The translations under genes and the position numbers were made by a program. The notes beneath the pieces are model-generated. The model did no database searches, was not told where the DNA came from, and saw only the letters and a list, made by a program, of their open reading frames with translations. Below, piece by piece: positions 27,102 through 34,917 of a stretch of 42,375 nucleotides of DNA (position 1 is the first letter of the stretch; each line of letters opens with the position of its first letter). This stretch comes from Burkholderiaceae bacterium (GTDB lineage: Bacteria; Pseudomonadota; Gammaproteobacteria; Burkholderiales; Burkholderiaceae_D). The stretch is taken from NCBI GenBank assembly GCA_019745005.1, contig JAIETO010000202.1:1-42375 (forward strand), given 5' to 3'.

Positions 27102-27210
27102 GCTTTGAATCTTCAAATATTTTTTAGGGAGTATGCAAGATGAGCCTTGATTTACGCAAGTAAATAAAGCGCTTTCATTAATAACCAATCTATACTCTGC
27201 GCAGTACAAA

Positions 27211-27238
27211 AGCACGCAAGCATCAGCGTGCTTTTTTT
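27211..27238 (+). terminator. Intrinsic terminator after the FKBP gene
   Basis: A perfect 7-pair stem AGCACGC / GCGTGCT with an 8-base loop, followed by six or more T (27233-27238). It lies about 110 bases after the FKBP stop. The rest of the 378-base gap up to 27479 holds the porin leader, including a short repeat. Confidence 0.9.
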
Positions 27239-27423
27239 CGCCCATTCTATCCGACGCCTTTTAGCCGCGGGATCAAGGATCAAAAAACCAAAAAAACGTC
27301 ATCCAAAGCGGCTACGTGTAGCAATTTTTCGTCATTCTTATTGAAGTGAGCCGATACAAAGAAAGTCACAAAAATGTCACGGCGCGGCCATATACTACTT
27401 TGCCCACTTCGCAATCTCACTTG

Positions 27424-27463
27424 AACTTCGGAACATCCGAACAACCGAACAACCGAACTTCCA
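27424..27463 (+). repeat. Short tandem CCGAACAA-type repeat in the porin leader
   Basis: The sequence just before the porin gene repeats GAAC-containing units (GAACTTC, GGAACATCC, then CCGAACAA twice, then CCGAACTTCC). It sits directly upstream of the ribosome site (AGAGGAAA) of the porin gene, so it lies within the probable 5' leader. TATACT at 27391-27396 is a possible -10 box with no good -35. Confidence 0.5.
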
Positions 27464-27479
27464 AACAGAGGAAATCCTT

Positions 27480-28820
27480 ATGCGACAAAAAAAGATGGTT
27501 CAATTTTGCTCCGTATTGCTAAGCGCTTTATCGTTAGTGAAGGTCGAAGCAGCAGAGCAAAACGACAAATCTATTAGCAACGTCGATGAAGATTGGGCGA
27601 TCCATGGGCAATTTACCAACGTGACACAAAAACACGCCAGCTTTCGCTCGCCTTATAGTGGACAAAACAGTTTAGATGCCAAGGGCCGTGTGGAAGAAAC
27701 CACCGATATTACGATTTACGCTGGCGTACGACTCTGGCGGAATGCTGAATTCTGGCTGAACCCAGAAATTGATCAAGGATTCGGCCTTAGCAATACCGTG
27801 GGTTTAGCTGGTTTCTCTAGCGGAGAAGCTTATAAAGTAGGGGCAAACAGTGCTTATCTGCGCTTACCGCGTGCCTTTCTCCGCCAGACTTTCGCGCTTA
27901 ACGGTGAGACAGAAAATATCGAGCCTGCAGCAAATCAATTAGGGGGCAAGCGCGTAAGCAACAATGTTGTTGTAACCGTGGGAAAATTTTCTGTGGTTGA
28001 CCTGTTCGATACCAACACGTATGCACATGACCCACGGACAGATTTTCTCAACTGGTCGGTGATTGATGCAGGCGCGTTTGACTATGCGGCGGACGCGTGG
28101 GGCTTTACCTACGGTGCGGCGGTGGAATGGAATCAAAATGCGTGGACTGCGCGCGCTGGCGTGTTTCAATTGTCGCCAGTGCCGAACGCAAAAGTTGCCG
28201 GCCTCCATTTCAAACAATATTCACTGGTGGGAGAACTTGAATCACGCTTTCAATTGGGCGAACATCCTGGCAAATTAAAACTATTGGGCTTTATCAACCG
28301 TGCGCCCATGGGTAATTATGCGGATGCTGTACAAGCCAGCATCACAAACGGGGGCGTTCCAGATATTGCGCAAGTACGAAGAAAAGGGACACGCGCTGGC
28401 GCTTCACTTAATTTTGAGCAGGAAGTGGCGAAGGAAATAGGCATTTTCGCTCGTGCTAGCTTCAATGATGGCGATAAAGAAGCGTATGAATTTACCGAAA
28501 TCAACAAATCCATTTCCTCTGGTATTGCCATCAAAGGCGCCAACTGGGGTCGCTCCGAAGACACCTTTGGCCTCGCCACTGTCTTTAATGGTTTATCTAG
28601 CCAAGCAAAAAGATACTTTGCACTGGGCGGAATCGGCATTTTGATCGGCGACGGAAACCAACGTTATGGCGCAGAGAAAATCTTGGAAACTTATTACTCG
28701 GCAAAAATTGTGACGGGTGTAACACTCACGTTGAATTTCCAACACGTTACTAACCCTGCTTACAACAAAGACCGTGGACCTGTTTCGATTTATGCGGCAC
28801 GCGTGCACGCGGAGTTTTAA
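27480..28820 (+). CDS. OprB-type carbohydrate porin
   Basis: A 446-residue outer-membrane beta-barrel with a signal peptide (about 1-24, ending VEAAEQ). The pattern of alternating hydrophobic residues continues to a terminal Phe (RVHAEF), as required for outer-membrane insertion. Segments such as WAIHGQFTNVTQKH, FRSPYSGQNSL and the NFQHVTNPAYNKDRGPVSIYAARVH end are typical of carbohydrate-selective OprB porins. Substrate specificity cannot be read. AGAGGAAA lies before the ATG. It is a single-gene unit bracketed by terminators. Confidence 0.88.
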   Translation: MRQKKMVQFCSVLLSALSLVKVEAAEQNDKSISNVDEDWAIHGQFTNVTQKHASFRSPYSGQNSLDAKGRVEETTDITIYAGVRLWRNAEFWLNPEIDQGFGLSNTVGLAGFSSGEAYKVGANSAYLRLPRAFLRQTFALNGETENIEPAANQLGGKRVSNNVVVTVGKFSVVDLFDTNTYAHDPRTDFLNWSVIDAGAFDYAADAWGFTYGAAVEWNQNAWTARAGVFQLSPVPNAKVAGLHFKQYSLVGELESRFQLGEHPGKLKLLGFINRAPMGNYADAVQASITNGGVPDIAQVRRKGTRAGASLNFEQEVAKEIGIFARASFNDGDKEAYEFTEINKSISSGIAIKGANWGRSEDTFGLATVFNGLSSQAKRYFALGGIGILIGDGNQRYGAEKILETYYSAKIVTGVTLTLNFQHVTNPAYNKDRGPVSIYAARVHAEF

Positions 28821-28886
28821 GCAAACCGCGTCATTTTTTCAGAGAATTTTATGTTGACTTGTTGCTTTTCGGGGAACGATTGCGTC

Positions 28887-28909
28887 GCGGCGAAAGGTGC
28901 CGCCTTTTT
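28887..28909 (+). terminator. Probable intrinsic terminator after the porin gene
   Basis: GCGGC / GCCGC stem with a 7-base loop followed by CTTTTTC, about 67 bases after the porin stop. The stem is short but GC-rich; a competing AAAGG/CCTTT pairing is possible. Confidence 0.55.
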
Positions 28910-29148
28910 CTTCGGTCGCGCGCGGCGAAACGTATGTGCTAATGTTTTAGCGCTTTTCGAAGGCGGAGCCAGCGAAGCGTAAAAATCGTGTTGAAGTTAG
29001 CGCGCTCCATGTTGTAACGCCCAAGTTCGCACAGCGCGACGCTTTTAGATAGGCTGTAGACTAAGAGTATCGGTAACGCTTGCGTTTGCTACGAGGCCAA
29101 AGTGGTATCAATATAGCGCCGTACGCTTACTTAAGAAAAAAGGAAAAA
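28910..29148 (+). other. Gap before the SSB-like gene with no gene seen
   Basis: No convincing coding sequence is seen here. The gap is GC-mixed, with only weak local inverted repeats (for example CGCTT...AAGCG near 28950-28980). It presumably holds the promoter of the SSB-like gene, whose AAAGGAAAA ribosome site ends the gap. Confidence 0.4.
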
Positions 29149-29445
29149 ATGATAGATGCACTCGTAGCGGGCCGCCTGTATGGCAATGCCGAAGAACGTA
29201 AAGGTCAAGCCGATTCTGTTTATGTCACCTGCAAAGTACGGGCAGCAACGGACGATGGCGATCTGATTTTTTGTAATGTTATTGCCTTCAATGACACCGT
29301 CCGCGACGCGTTACTAGCATTAAGCGACGGTGACAGCATCGCACTTTCTGGCGCGCTGACACCTAAGGTTTGGACAGATAAACAGGGCAATACCCGCCCT
29401 GCTTTGGATTTAATAGCGCACGCGGTGATTGCTGTTAAAAATTAG
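29149..29445 (+). CDS. Small SSB-like OB-fold protein
   Basis: A 98-residue protein that matches the core of the single-stranded DNA-binding OB fold: MIDALVAGRLYGNAEERKG at the start, YVTCKVRAAT, and FCNVIAFNDTVRDALLALSDGDSIALSGALTPKVW (each within normal position). It lacks the long acidic tail of housekeeping SSB, so it is likely an accessory paralogue rather than the replication SSB. The start at 29149 is supported by AAAGGAAAAA directly before ATG; longer frames upstream lack homology. It is convergent with the DUF819 gene. Confidence 0.85.
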   Translation: MIDALVAGRLYGNAEERKGQADSVYVTCKVRAATDDGDLIFCNVIAFNDTVRDALLALSDGDSIALSGALTPKVWTDKQGNTRPALDLIAHAVIAVKN

Positions 29446-29477
29446 CAATGCGCCGGTTTTCGCCAATGCACTCTAAC

Positions 29478-30752
29478 TCAAGCGCCCGTCAACCAACGTA
29501 ATAATTGTCCGCAAATCCAACCACCATACGTGCCGACCGCGTATCCCAACACGGCCAACAAAACGCCAACAGGGGCTAATGCAGAATGAAAAGCGCTGGC
29601 GACGACGGGCGCACTGGCCGCACCGCCAATATTGGCTTGGCTGCCAACTGCCATGTAAAACAACGGCGCCTTAATCAGCCATGCCATGCCTAGCATGAGG
29701 GCACCGTGAAAACTAATCCAAATTAAGCCCAACACAAAGAGTTCAGGGTCAGAAAAAATCGCCTTCAAATTCATTTGCATGCCTATCGTCGCAACCAGAA
29801 TATAGATCGCTGCCGAACCTACTTTAGAGGCGCCCGCTCCCTCCAGTTTTTTTGCCTTCGTAAACGACAGCAATAAACCGAAGGTCGTCGCCAAAATAGT
29901 CACCCAAAAGAAATTGGCTGTCATGCTGTAGCGCTCTAACTGGGGCGCGTTGGTTTTGATAAATGGCACGATGTAACTTGTCATCCAATGCGCCAACCCC
30001 GTCGACGCCAAGCCTATTGCTAAAATATAGATGAGGTCATTGGTTTTGGTGACGCGTACATTTTCTAGTTGTACTTGTTCGACTCTTTTTCGCAGCTCTA
30101 TCAACGCGCTGGTATTTGAACCACGCCATGCGTCAATTCGGTTTGCGCGCGCCGCCATGAACAGCAAAAAAGCCATCCAAATATTCGCGACGATGACATC
30201 CACGGCAACGAATTTTCCAAACACATCTGCGCCAACGCTATACACCTCTTTCATCGCGGCTTGATTGGCACCACCGCCTATCCAACTCCCCGCCGTTGTG
30301 CTCATGCCCCGCCAAATGGCGTTCTCACCGTTTGGATCTAGCAAACTTGGATCGTAAAAACCCATAATCCAGAGCGCCAGAGGCGCACCAAGAATCACGC
30401 CCACAGAGCCGGTAAAAAACAAAATGATGGCTTTCGGCCCAAGTCGAATAATCGCACCGAGATCACACGCCAAGCAAAGCAACACCAACGCCAAGGGCAG
30501 CAAGTAGTCACGCGCCATCGGGTACAAGCGCGAGGTTTCGCCATTAATGACGCCTAAGGTATTAAGTAGGCCGGGAATGAAGTAACACAGCAGAAGCGCG
30601 GGGACGTAGGTATAAAACTTCTTCCAAATTGGTTGATCCGACGATTCTGTAACGAATACCAAACCCAAGATTGCCGCCAATAGGCCCAAGATAACTGGGT
30701 CAGCGCTGATCAATGCTGCGCCTACTTGATCTGCTTGCGTACTCGTCGCCAT
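29478..30752 (-). CDS. DUF819 family membrane protein (probable transporter)
   Basis: A 424-residue polytopic membrane protein with about ten hydrophobic spans and the DUF819 (YjcL-like) signatures GTWIGGG-type segment at AGSWIGGGANQAAMKEVY and, near the end, GSQANIGGAASAPVVASAFH. The paired Gly-rich loops in the two halves suggest an inverted-repeat transporter fold. Substrate is unknown. It is divergent from the Nramp gene with about 300 bases between the starts. Confidence 0.9.
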   Translation of the reverse strand: MATSTQADQVGAALISADPVILGLLAAILGLVFVTESSDQPIWKKFYTYVPALLLCYFIPGLLNTLGVINGETSRLYPMARDYLLPLALVLLCLACDLGAIIRLGPKAIILFFTGSVGVILGAPLALWIMGFYDPSLLDPNGENAIWRGMSTTAGSWIGGGANQAAMKEVYSVGADVFGKFVAVDVIVANIWMAFLLFMAARANRIDAWRGSNTSALIELRKRVEQVQLENVRVTKTNDLIYILAIGLASTGLAHWMTSYIVPFIKTNAPQLERYSMTANFFWVTILATTFGLLLSFTKAKKLEGAGASKVGSAAIYILVATIGMQMNLKAIFSDPELFVLGLIWISFHGALMLGMAWLIKAPLFYMAVGSQANIGGAASAPVVASAFHSALAPVGVLLAVLGYAVGTYGGWICGQLLRWLTGA

Positions 30753-31054
30753 AGGATTTCTCGAAGAAAAATCGACATTCTAAAGGGTAGCTTCGCAAAC
30801 TGTGTTTTCTCAGTGAAATTTTGTCGCCTTGTTGATTCGTGCTTTTTTGCTGCGATTTGATAGTTCAAGCGGATATGACAGGCTTCAACGCTTACATCGT
30901 TTGTGTCAGCGCAAAACAATTAAGAAGAATTCGCGTTACTCTGTGACCGCACGCTCGTGTTTTGGGCGCGACATTCATCCGGCTTTTTCGTTCTTGTGCA
31001 CATAAGGCGAAGAGCGCGACAAAAATTATCTGCATGAAGCAAGCAAAGGTCGCT

Positions 31055-32401
31055 ATGCCACATCATCACAGTGCACAAAATTCTGCACGTACTCACGCCA
31101 AAAGGCGCACCGAGCAAGGTGTTTTCATCCACCACCACAAGCGAGGTATTAGCGCCCAATTCGCACGTTTTCGCACTGCGGGCACCTCTTGGTTGGCCGC
31201 ATTTTTAGCAGTCTTGGGGCCTGGCTTACTCGCAGGTTTATCGGATGATGACCCAGCGGGAATCACGACCTACTCGGTACTGGGTACTGATTTTGGCTAC
31301 CGCTTGTTATGGATTATTCCGGCCTCGACCATTTTGCTAGTGCAATTTCATATGATGGCGGTACGCATTGGTGCAGCTAGCGGCATGGGCTTTGTTGCTG
31401 TGATCCGCCATCATTGGGGACGAGCGTGGGCGTACTTCGCTGTGATTGGATTGCTATTTGCCAACTTCGGTACGATTTGCGCCGAGTATGCGGGCATTTC
31501 AGCGGCGGGTTCTTTGATCGGCATTCCCGCCTGGATTAGCTCACCTTTGGCAGCGATACTGATTTCTCTGGTGGTCGTGCTGGGTTCATTTCATCGCATC
31601 GAACGGGTTTTATTGCTGATTTCATCCACCTTAGCGCTCTACATCATTGACGGCATTTTGGCTGCACCAGATTGGTCTGCCGTTTGGCATTATTCCATTG
31701 TTCCACATATGCCCACCGATCAACTGGGCTGGGTAGCGATTGCCGCCACCTTGGGGACAACTTTAGCGCCATGGGGCTTGGCGTTTATCCAATCATATGC
31801 GGTGGATAAGAAAATTACAGTGGCGAATTTACGCTGGGAGCGTGTCGACGTGCTCATCGGATCTTTACTCACCGGCCTAATCGGCTTGGCGATTGCCGTA
31901 GCCTGCGCAGCAACCTTGAACCGCTCTGGCATCCACATTAAAGATGCGGGCGATGCAGCGCTCGCGCTTCGGCCGTTGGCGGGTTCTTTCGCGACGGTTC
32001 TTTTCGGCGTTGGCCTTCTTGGTGCTTCACTGCTTGCGGCTGCGGTGGTGCCGATTGCCACCGCTTATTCCATCGCCGAAGGCATAGGCGCACCCGCCTC
32101 GCTCGATCTCGATTCGCGTCGTTTTCAATTTTTTTACGCCGCGTTTATTGGCTTAACCGTCGCCGCTGCGAGTGTGGTTTCCATTCCCGGCTTGCCATTG
32201 ATTCCCCTTATTTACAGTAGCCAAGTAATCAATGCAGTACTCCTGCCTTTGCACGTTATTGCTTTGGTTTTACTGGCGCGCAACCAAAAAATTGTTGGCG
32301 AAGCGCGTATCAATTTTCCGACTCAGTTGGCCGGATGGGTGAGCGTCGCCTTGATAGTGGCTTGCGTGGCAGCTTTGACTTGGAGCTGGTTGTTCAAATA
32401 A
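31055..32401 (+). CDS. Nramp-family transporter with non-canonical metal site
   Basis: A 448-residue membrane protein with about eleven spans that belongs to the Nramp superfamily. The first-helix motif reads SDDDPAGITTYS where manganese/iron Nramps have DPGN, and the sixth-helix region (TTLAPWGLAFIQS) lacks the MPH motif. This points to a divergent subgroup with a different substrate, perhaps another divalent metal. The N-terminus carries His clusters (HHH and HHH-K near residues 3-30). The start at 31055 is chosen for AAAGGTC at the right distance; an ATG at 31034 and a TTG at 30962 are in frame but have no ribosome site. Confidence 0.85.
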   Translation: MPHHHSAQNSARTHAKRRTEQGVFIHHHKRGISAQFARFRTAGTSWLAAFLAVLGPGLLAGLSDDDPAGITTYSVLGTDFGYRLLWIIPASTILLVQFHMMAVRIGAASGMGFVAVIRHHWGRAWAYFAVIGLLFANFGTICAEYAGISAAGSLIGIPAWISSPLAAILISLVVVLGSFHRIERVLLLISSTLALYIIDGILAAPDWSAVWHYSIVPHMPTDQLGWVAIAATLGTTLAPWGLAFIQSYAVDKKITVANLRWERVDVLIGSLLTGLIGLAIAVACAATLNRSGIHIKDAGDAALALRPLAGSFATVLFGVGLLGASLLAAAVVPIATAYSIAEGIGAPASLDLDSRRFQFFYAAFIGLTVAAASVVSIPGLPLIPLIYSSQVINAVLLPLHVIALVLLARNQKIVGEARINFPTQLAGWVSVALIVACVAALTWSWLFK

Positions 32402-32411
32402 ATCGTTAAGT

Positions 32412-32484
32412 AAAAGACCCTCTGATTACGAGTAGCGAGCGGCCAAAATTTGATCGCGCAATAAACTATTCAAAACTTTCTCCT
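32412..32484. repeat. Intergenic inverted-end element, copy 3 (internally deleted)
   Basis: A 73-base copy keeping the left end (CTCTGATTACGAGTAGCGAG) joined to the right part (AAAATTTGATCGCGCAATAAAC, ending CTTTCTCCT), with the middle missing. It lies in the gap between the convergent Nramp and anti-sigma genes. Confidence 0.75.
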
Positions 32485-32544
32485 CGCATCAGCGTCATTC
32501 AACCAAACTTCTGGACACCTGCACTCAACACCAGCGTCGCATTA

Positions 32545-33009
32545 CTAACTTGAACGCGCATAGCGAGCAAAGCAAACAGTGCCGCCAACACAAAGACAAA
32601 TTGCCGCCCCCACCATAGTTACTGTGAGCGCCGTCTCCATAGTCAACACAGTAATTATCCAAGGTAAAGCGAGATGCACACAAGCACCAAGGGTAAAGGC
32701 GATCACCAAGATCAAGGCCAGTGTGTCTCGTTGAAGGCGCACGTAACCACGGTGCAAATTTCGCAATGATTGTGCATACTCCAGATCGAGCGCGCGCTTG
32801 CGTGATTCCACATCAAGCAAAGACTCTTGTAATGCAGCATTCAACAAGTGCGCGCGAAATCCAACAGGTAATGCTGGAGGACTCAGCGCTTGCTGTAATG
32901 CGAGATGCAGTACATCTTCTTGCTCCAACGTGATGTCATCTACGCTTAAAGAATCAGCGGCGTGAGTAGCGTTGATAAATTGCGCTTCATTTTCGATTTT
33001 TTTCGACAT
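32545..33009 (-). CDS. Putative membrane anti-sigma factor
   Basis: A 154-residue protein. The cytoplasmic N-terminal part (about 1-92) is helical and contains a typical anti-sigma-like stretch (LSPPALPVGFRAHLL). Two membrane segments follow at about 95-118 and 122-146. It starts 9 bases after the ECF sigma gene, the usual position for an anti-sigma partner. It has no HxxxCxxC zinc motif, so it is not of the ZAS type. Assignment rests mainly on context and topology. Confidence 0.72.
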   Translation of the reverse strand: MSKKIENEAQFINATHAADSLSVDDITLEQEDVLHLALQQALSPPALPVGFRAHLLNAALQESLLDVESRKRALDLEYAQSLRNLHRGYVRLQRDTLALILVIAFTLGACVHLALPWIITVLTMETALTVTMVGAAICLCVGGTVCFARYARSS

Positions 33010-33018
33010 ACTTTCTCC

Positions 33019-33657
33019 TCATAACCAAAGGCTGGCATCGGCGAGGCCATGCGCCTGCAATGCACGATAAAGGGCTTGTCTTGCGCGGTGTAAATGGGTT
33101 TTGACAGTGCCCTGTGGTAAAGCCAGCATGTCGGCAACCACATCGACAGAATGCTCTTCAAAGTAATACAACTTTAAACAAGTCTGATATGCCGTGGGTA
33201 GCGCATCAATCATGCTGCGCAATAGATCTAATGCCGCACCATCACAGCTAGGCACCAGCGCGGGCAAATGTTCAAGATCTTCCCAATCGGTATGTTCGTC
33301 ATACAGCGCGGAGCTTTGCTTGCGACGCCCAAGTTCTGTCAGGCACCGGTTTCTCGTGATGGTATAAATCCAAGTCGATAAGGCCGCCATGTTCGGCTGA
33401 TAGCCTGCCAACGAACGCCAAGCCCGAAGTAGGCTGTCCTGCGCCATGTCTTGGGCGAGGTGCGTGTCGTGCAGCATTGCAACGCATAGATGAAACACTT
33501 TAGTTTCATAGCGCTGCACCAGCGTTTCAAACGCTTGGTAGGTCTGCCCGCTCTGCAATAGGCAAACGATGTCCGCATCGCGTTGTGCGGCCGCCGTCTC
33601 AAGCAGAGTCGGAGGCGTGATTTCGGGGAGCGGGCTAGTGGCGTAATCGTTGGGCAT
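33019..33657 (-). CDS. ECF-type RNA polymerase sigma factor
   Basis: A 212-residue group 4 sigma factor. Region 2 lies at about 41-112 (QAFETLVQRYETKVFHLCVAML, then AQDMAQDSLLRAWRSL and the STWIYTITRNRCLTELGRR segment). Region 4 lies at about 143-198 (LPTAYQTCLKLYYFEEHS and PQGTVKTHLHRARQAL). It should direct transcription of a small regulon when released by the anti-sigma encoded 9 bases downstream. A promoter motif identical to the one before the divergent DUF6249-like gene sits right before its ATG, with the -10 box ending only 5 bases away. The transcript is therefore expected to be leaderless or nearly so, and no Shine-Dalgarno is present. Confidence 0.95.
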   Translation of the reverse strand: MPNDYATSPLPEITPPTLLETAAAQRDADIVCLLQSGQTYQAFETLVQRYETKVFHLCVAMLHDTHLAQDMAQDSLLRAWRSLAGYQPNMAALSTWIYTITRNRCLTELGRRKQSSALYDEHTDWEDLEHLPALVPSCDGAALDLLRSMIDALPTAYQTCLKLYYFEEHSVDVVADMLALPQGTVKTHLHRARQALYRALQAHGLADASLWL

Positions 33658-33662
33658 TGCAA

Positions 33663-33693
33663 TTGATACTGCGAAGTTTCAAATCGGTTTCAC
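33663..33693 (-). promoter_or_regulatory. Predicted ECF promoter of the sigma/anti-sigma operon
   Basis: On the reverse strand GTGAAACC (33693-33686) is followed after exactly 16 bases by GTATCAA (33669-33663). The same two boxes with the same spacing occur on the other strand at 33719-33749. The -10 box ends 5 bases before the sigma ATG. Confidence 0.82.
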
Positions 33694-33718
33694 ACTCCAA
33701 CAAATAATTTTCAAAATC

Positions 33719-33749
33719 GTGAAACCATTTCCAAATGCGGGGGTATCAA
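33719..33749 (+). promoter_or_regulatory. Predicted ECF promoter of the DUF6249-like gene
   Basis: GTGAAACC (33719-33726), 16 bases, then GTATCAA (33743-33749), identical in both boxes and spacing to the motif driving the sigma gene. It leaves a leader of about 40 bases, with AGGAG before the ATG at 33796. Confidence 0.82.
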
Positions 33750-33795
33750 GTGCGTATAGACAAATACTTCAACCTCACACTATAGGAGTTTTTCC

Positions 33796-34218
33796 ATGGA
33801 TGATGTACGCCACATATTGCCCTTTATGATTCCCATCATCGCTATTTTGATGGGCTTAGGCATTAGCATGCTTGCAATCTGGCTTGAATACAAGAAAAAG
33901 ACCCGCCTGTTCGAGCTACACCACAAGGAGCGCTTACTTGCTATCGAACGTGGTATGGACGTACCACCGCTACCACCCGAATTTTTTATGCGTTTGCGCG
34001 GCAGCGAGTTAGATGCTAAAGCAAGTAGCTTGCGCAGGGGCTTGCAACTGTTAATGGTCGGTTTGGCTTTGGGCGTGGCACTGTTGATTAACTTTGGTCC
34101 AGACGCAGCAGTGTGGGCGCTGTTACCCATCGCACTGGGCTTGGCGTATTTGATATTCTTTAAAATCGGCGGCGCCGCGCTTTTAGAGGCTGACTCATCA
34201 AAGACTGAGCATCATTAG
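33796..34218 (+). CDS. DUF6249-like membrane protein, likely ECF target
   Basis: A 140-residue membrane protein. A first span lies at about 8-30 (LPFMIPIIAILMGLGISMLAI), followed by a charged cytoplasmic loop with the family phrase HHKERLLAIERGMDVPPLP (about 41-60). Two further spans lie at about 83-101 and 105-125. The C-terminus ends in His residues. I recognise it as a DUF6249-type protein; its function is unknown. It is divergent from the ECF sigma operon and carries the same promoter motif, so it is very likely under control of that sigma factor. Confidence 0.85.
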   Translation: MDDVRHILPFMIPIIAILMGLGISMLAIWLEYKKKTRLFELHHKERLLAIERGMDVPPLPPEFFMRLRGSELDAKASSLRRGLQLLMVGLALGVALLINFGPDAAVWALLPIALGLAYLIFFKIGGAALLEADSSKTEHH

Positions 34219-34342
34219 CAATTTCGGCCCAACTAATGTTGCACGGAAAAATTTCAACTCGCGGGTTGATATGGCATTGCGGGTGAACACGTTTTTATTG
34301 AACGCGAGATGGGTTCAGGGATTCGTTAGATAAAGTCGCGCT

Positions 34343-34522
34343 CTACCCTAATTTAGCACCCCGCAAACGCAAAGCATTCGCAATAACTGACGCCGAACTC
34401 AAGCTCATCGCCAAGGCAGCAAACATCGGTGAGAGTAGCCAGCCTGTGATGGGAAATAAGACACCTGCGGTTTGGGATATGTCTAAGCAATTGCAGAAAT
34501 TGAATAAAAAACCTGAAAAATA
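34343..34522 (-). pseudogene. C-terminal remnant of a copper-type P1B ATPase
   Basis: The reverse strand encodes a stretch ending at 34343 that matches the last two membrane helices of CopA-type ATPases: AGVLFPITGWLLSPMFAALA, then MSLSSASVIANALRLRG, then a stop. Upstream of about 34483 the match becomes garbled (FLFNFCNCLDIS where QNLFFAFIYN-type sequence is expected) and then disappears. No ATPase catalytic domain exists anywhere near. I read it as a decayed gene end. It lies in a 699-base gap that otherwise holds a terminator and no gene. Confidence 0.75.
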
Positions 34523-34600
34523 GCCACGTACATTCAAAGCCAAGACAGCAAGAGCTGCGAGTGTGTGCGCTATCGTTTGCAAACTCGTTTAAAAATCGGG

Positions 34601-34628
34601 AAAAAAGACGGGCAAACCACACCCGTCT
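34601..34628 (-). terminator. Strong intrinsic terminator facing left
   Basis: Read on the reverse strand: a perfect 7-pair stem AGACGGG / CCCGTCT, a 9-base loop, then five T. It ends transcripts from the BNR-propeller gene, whose stop is about 290 bases upstream. Confidence 0.88.
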
Positions 34629-34917
34629 ATAAAACATAAGCGGCAAAAAAGTCACTTGACCCATTTGCCGTTTCGCAAGCGCGCCCGACTATCGTTTGCC
34701 TAGAACCCAGATTTTCCATTTTGTACGTTGGCGGCGCATTTTCGAGAATTTCTTGTGGCGCTTCGTTGCGAATAGCGCGCTATTGACAACTCATGCGCCA
34801 CAAAACTGTCTGAAAAAATTCCTCGGCCATCAGCACAAAACCGAGTGAATAATCTGAGTTAAAAGGCTCCTCCTCCACTTTTGCTAGGCATGTGTACGGG
34901 TTAAGCTGCTCGCAAAA
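34629..34917 (-). other. Long non-coding stretch between the BNR gene and its terminator
   Basis: No gene is seen. It contains an inverted repeat CGGCAAA / TTTGCCG (34641-34647 and 34664-34670) near the terminator. It would be a long 3' untranslated region of the leftward transcript, or could hold a small RNA. Confidence 0.35.

Noticed and set aside
34353-34664. 103-codon minus-strand frame overlapping the ATPase remnant
   Set aside because: It is the wrong frame relative to the ATPase match and its composition looks non-coding.
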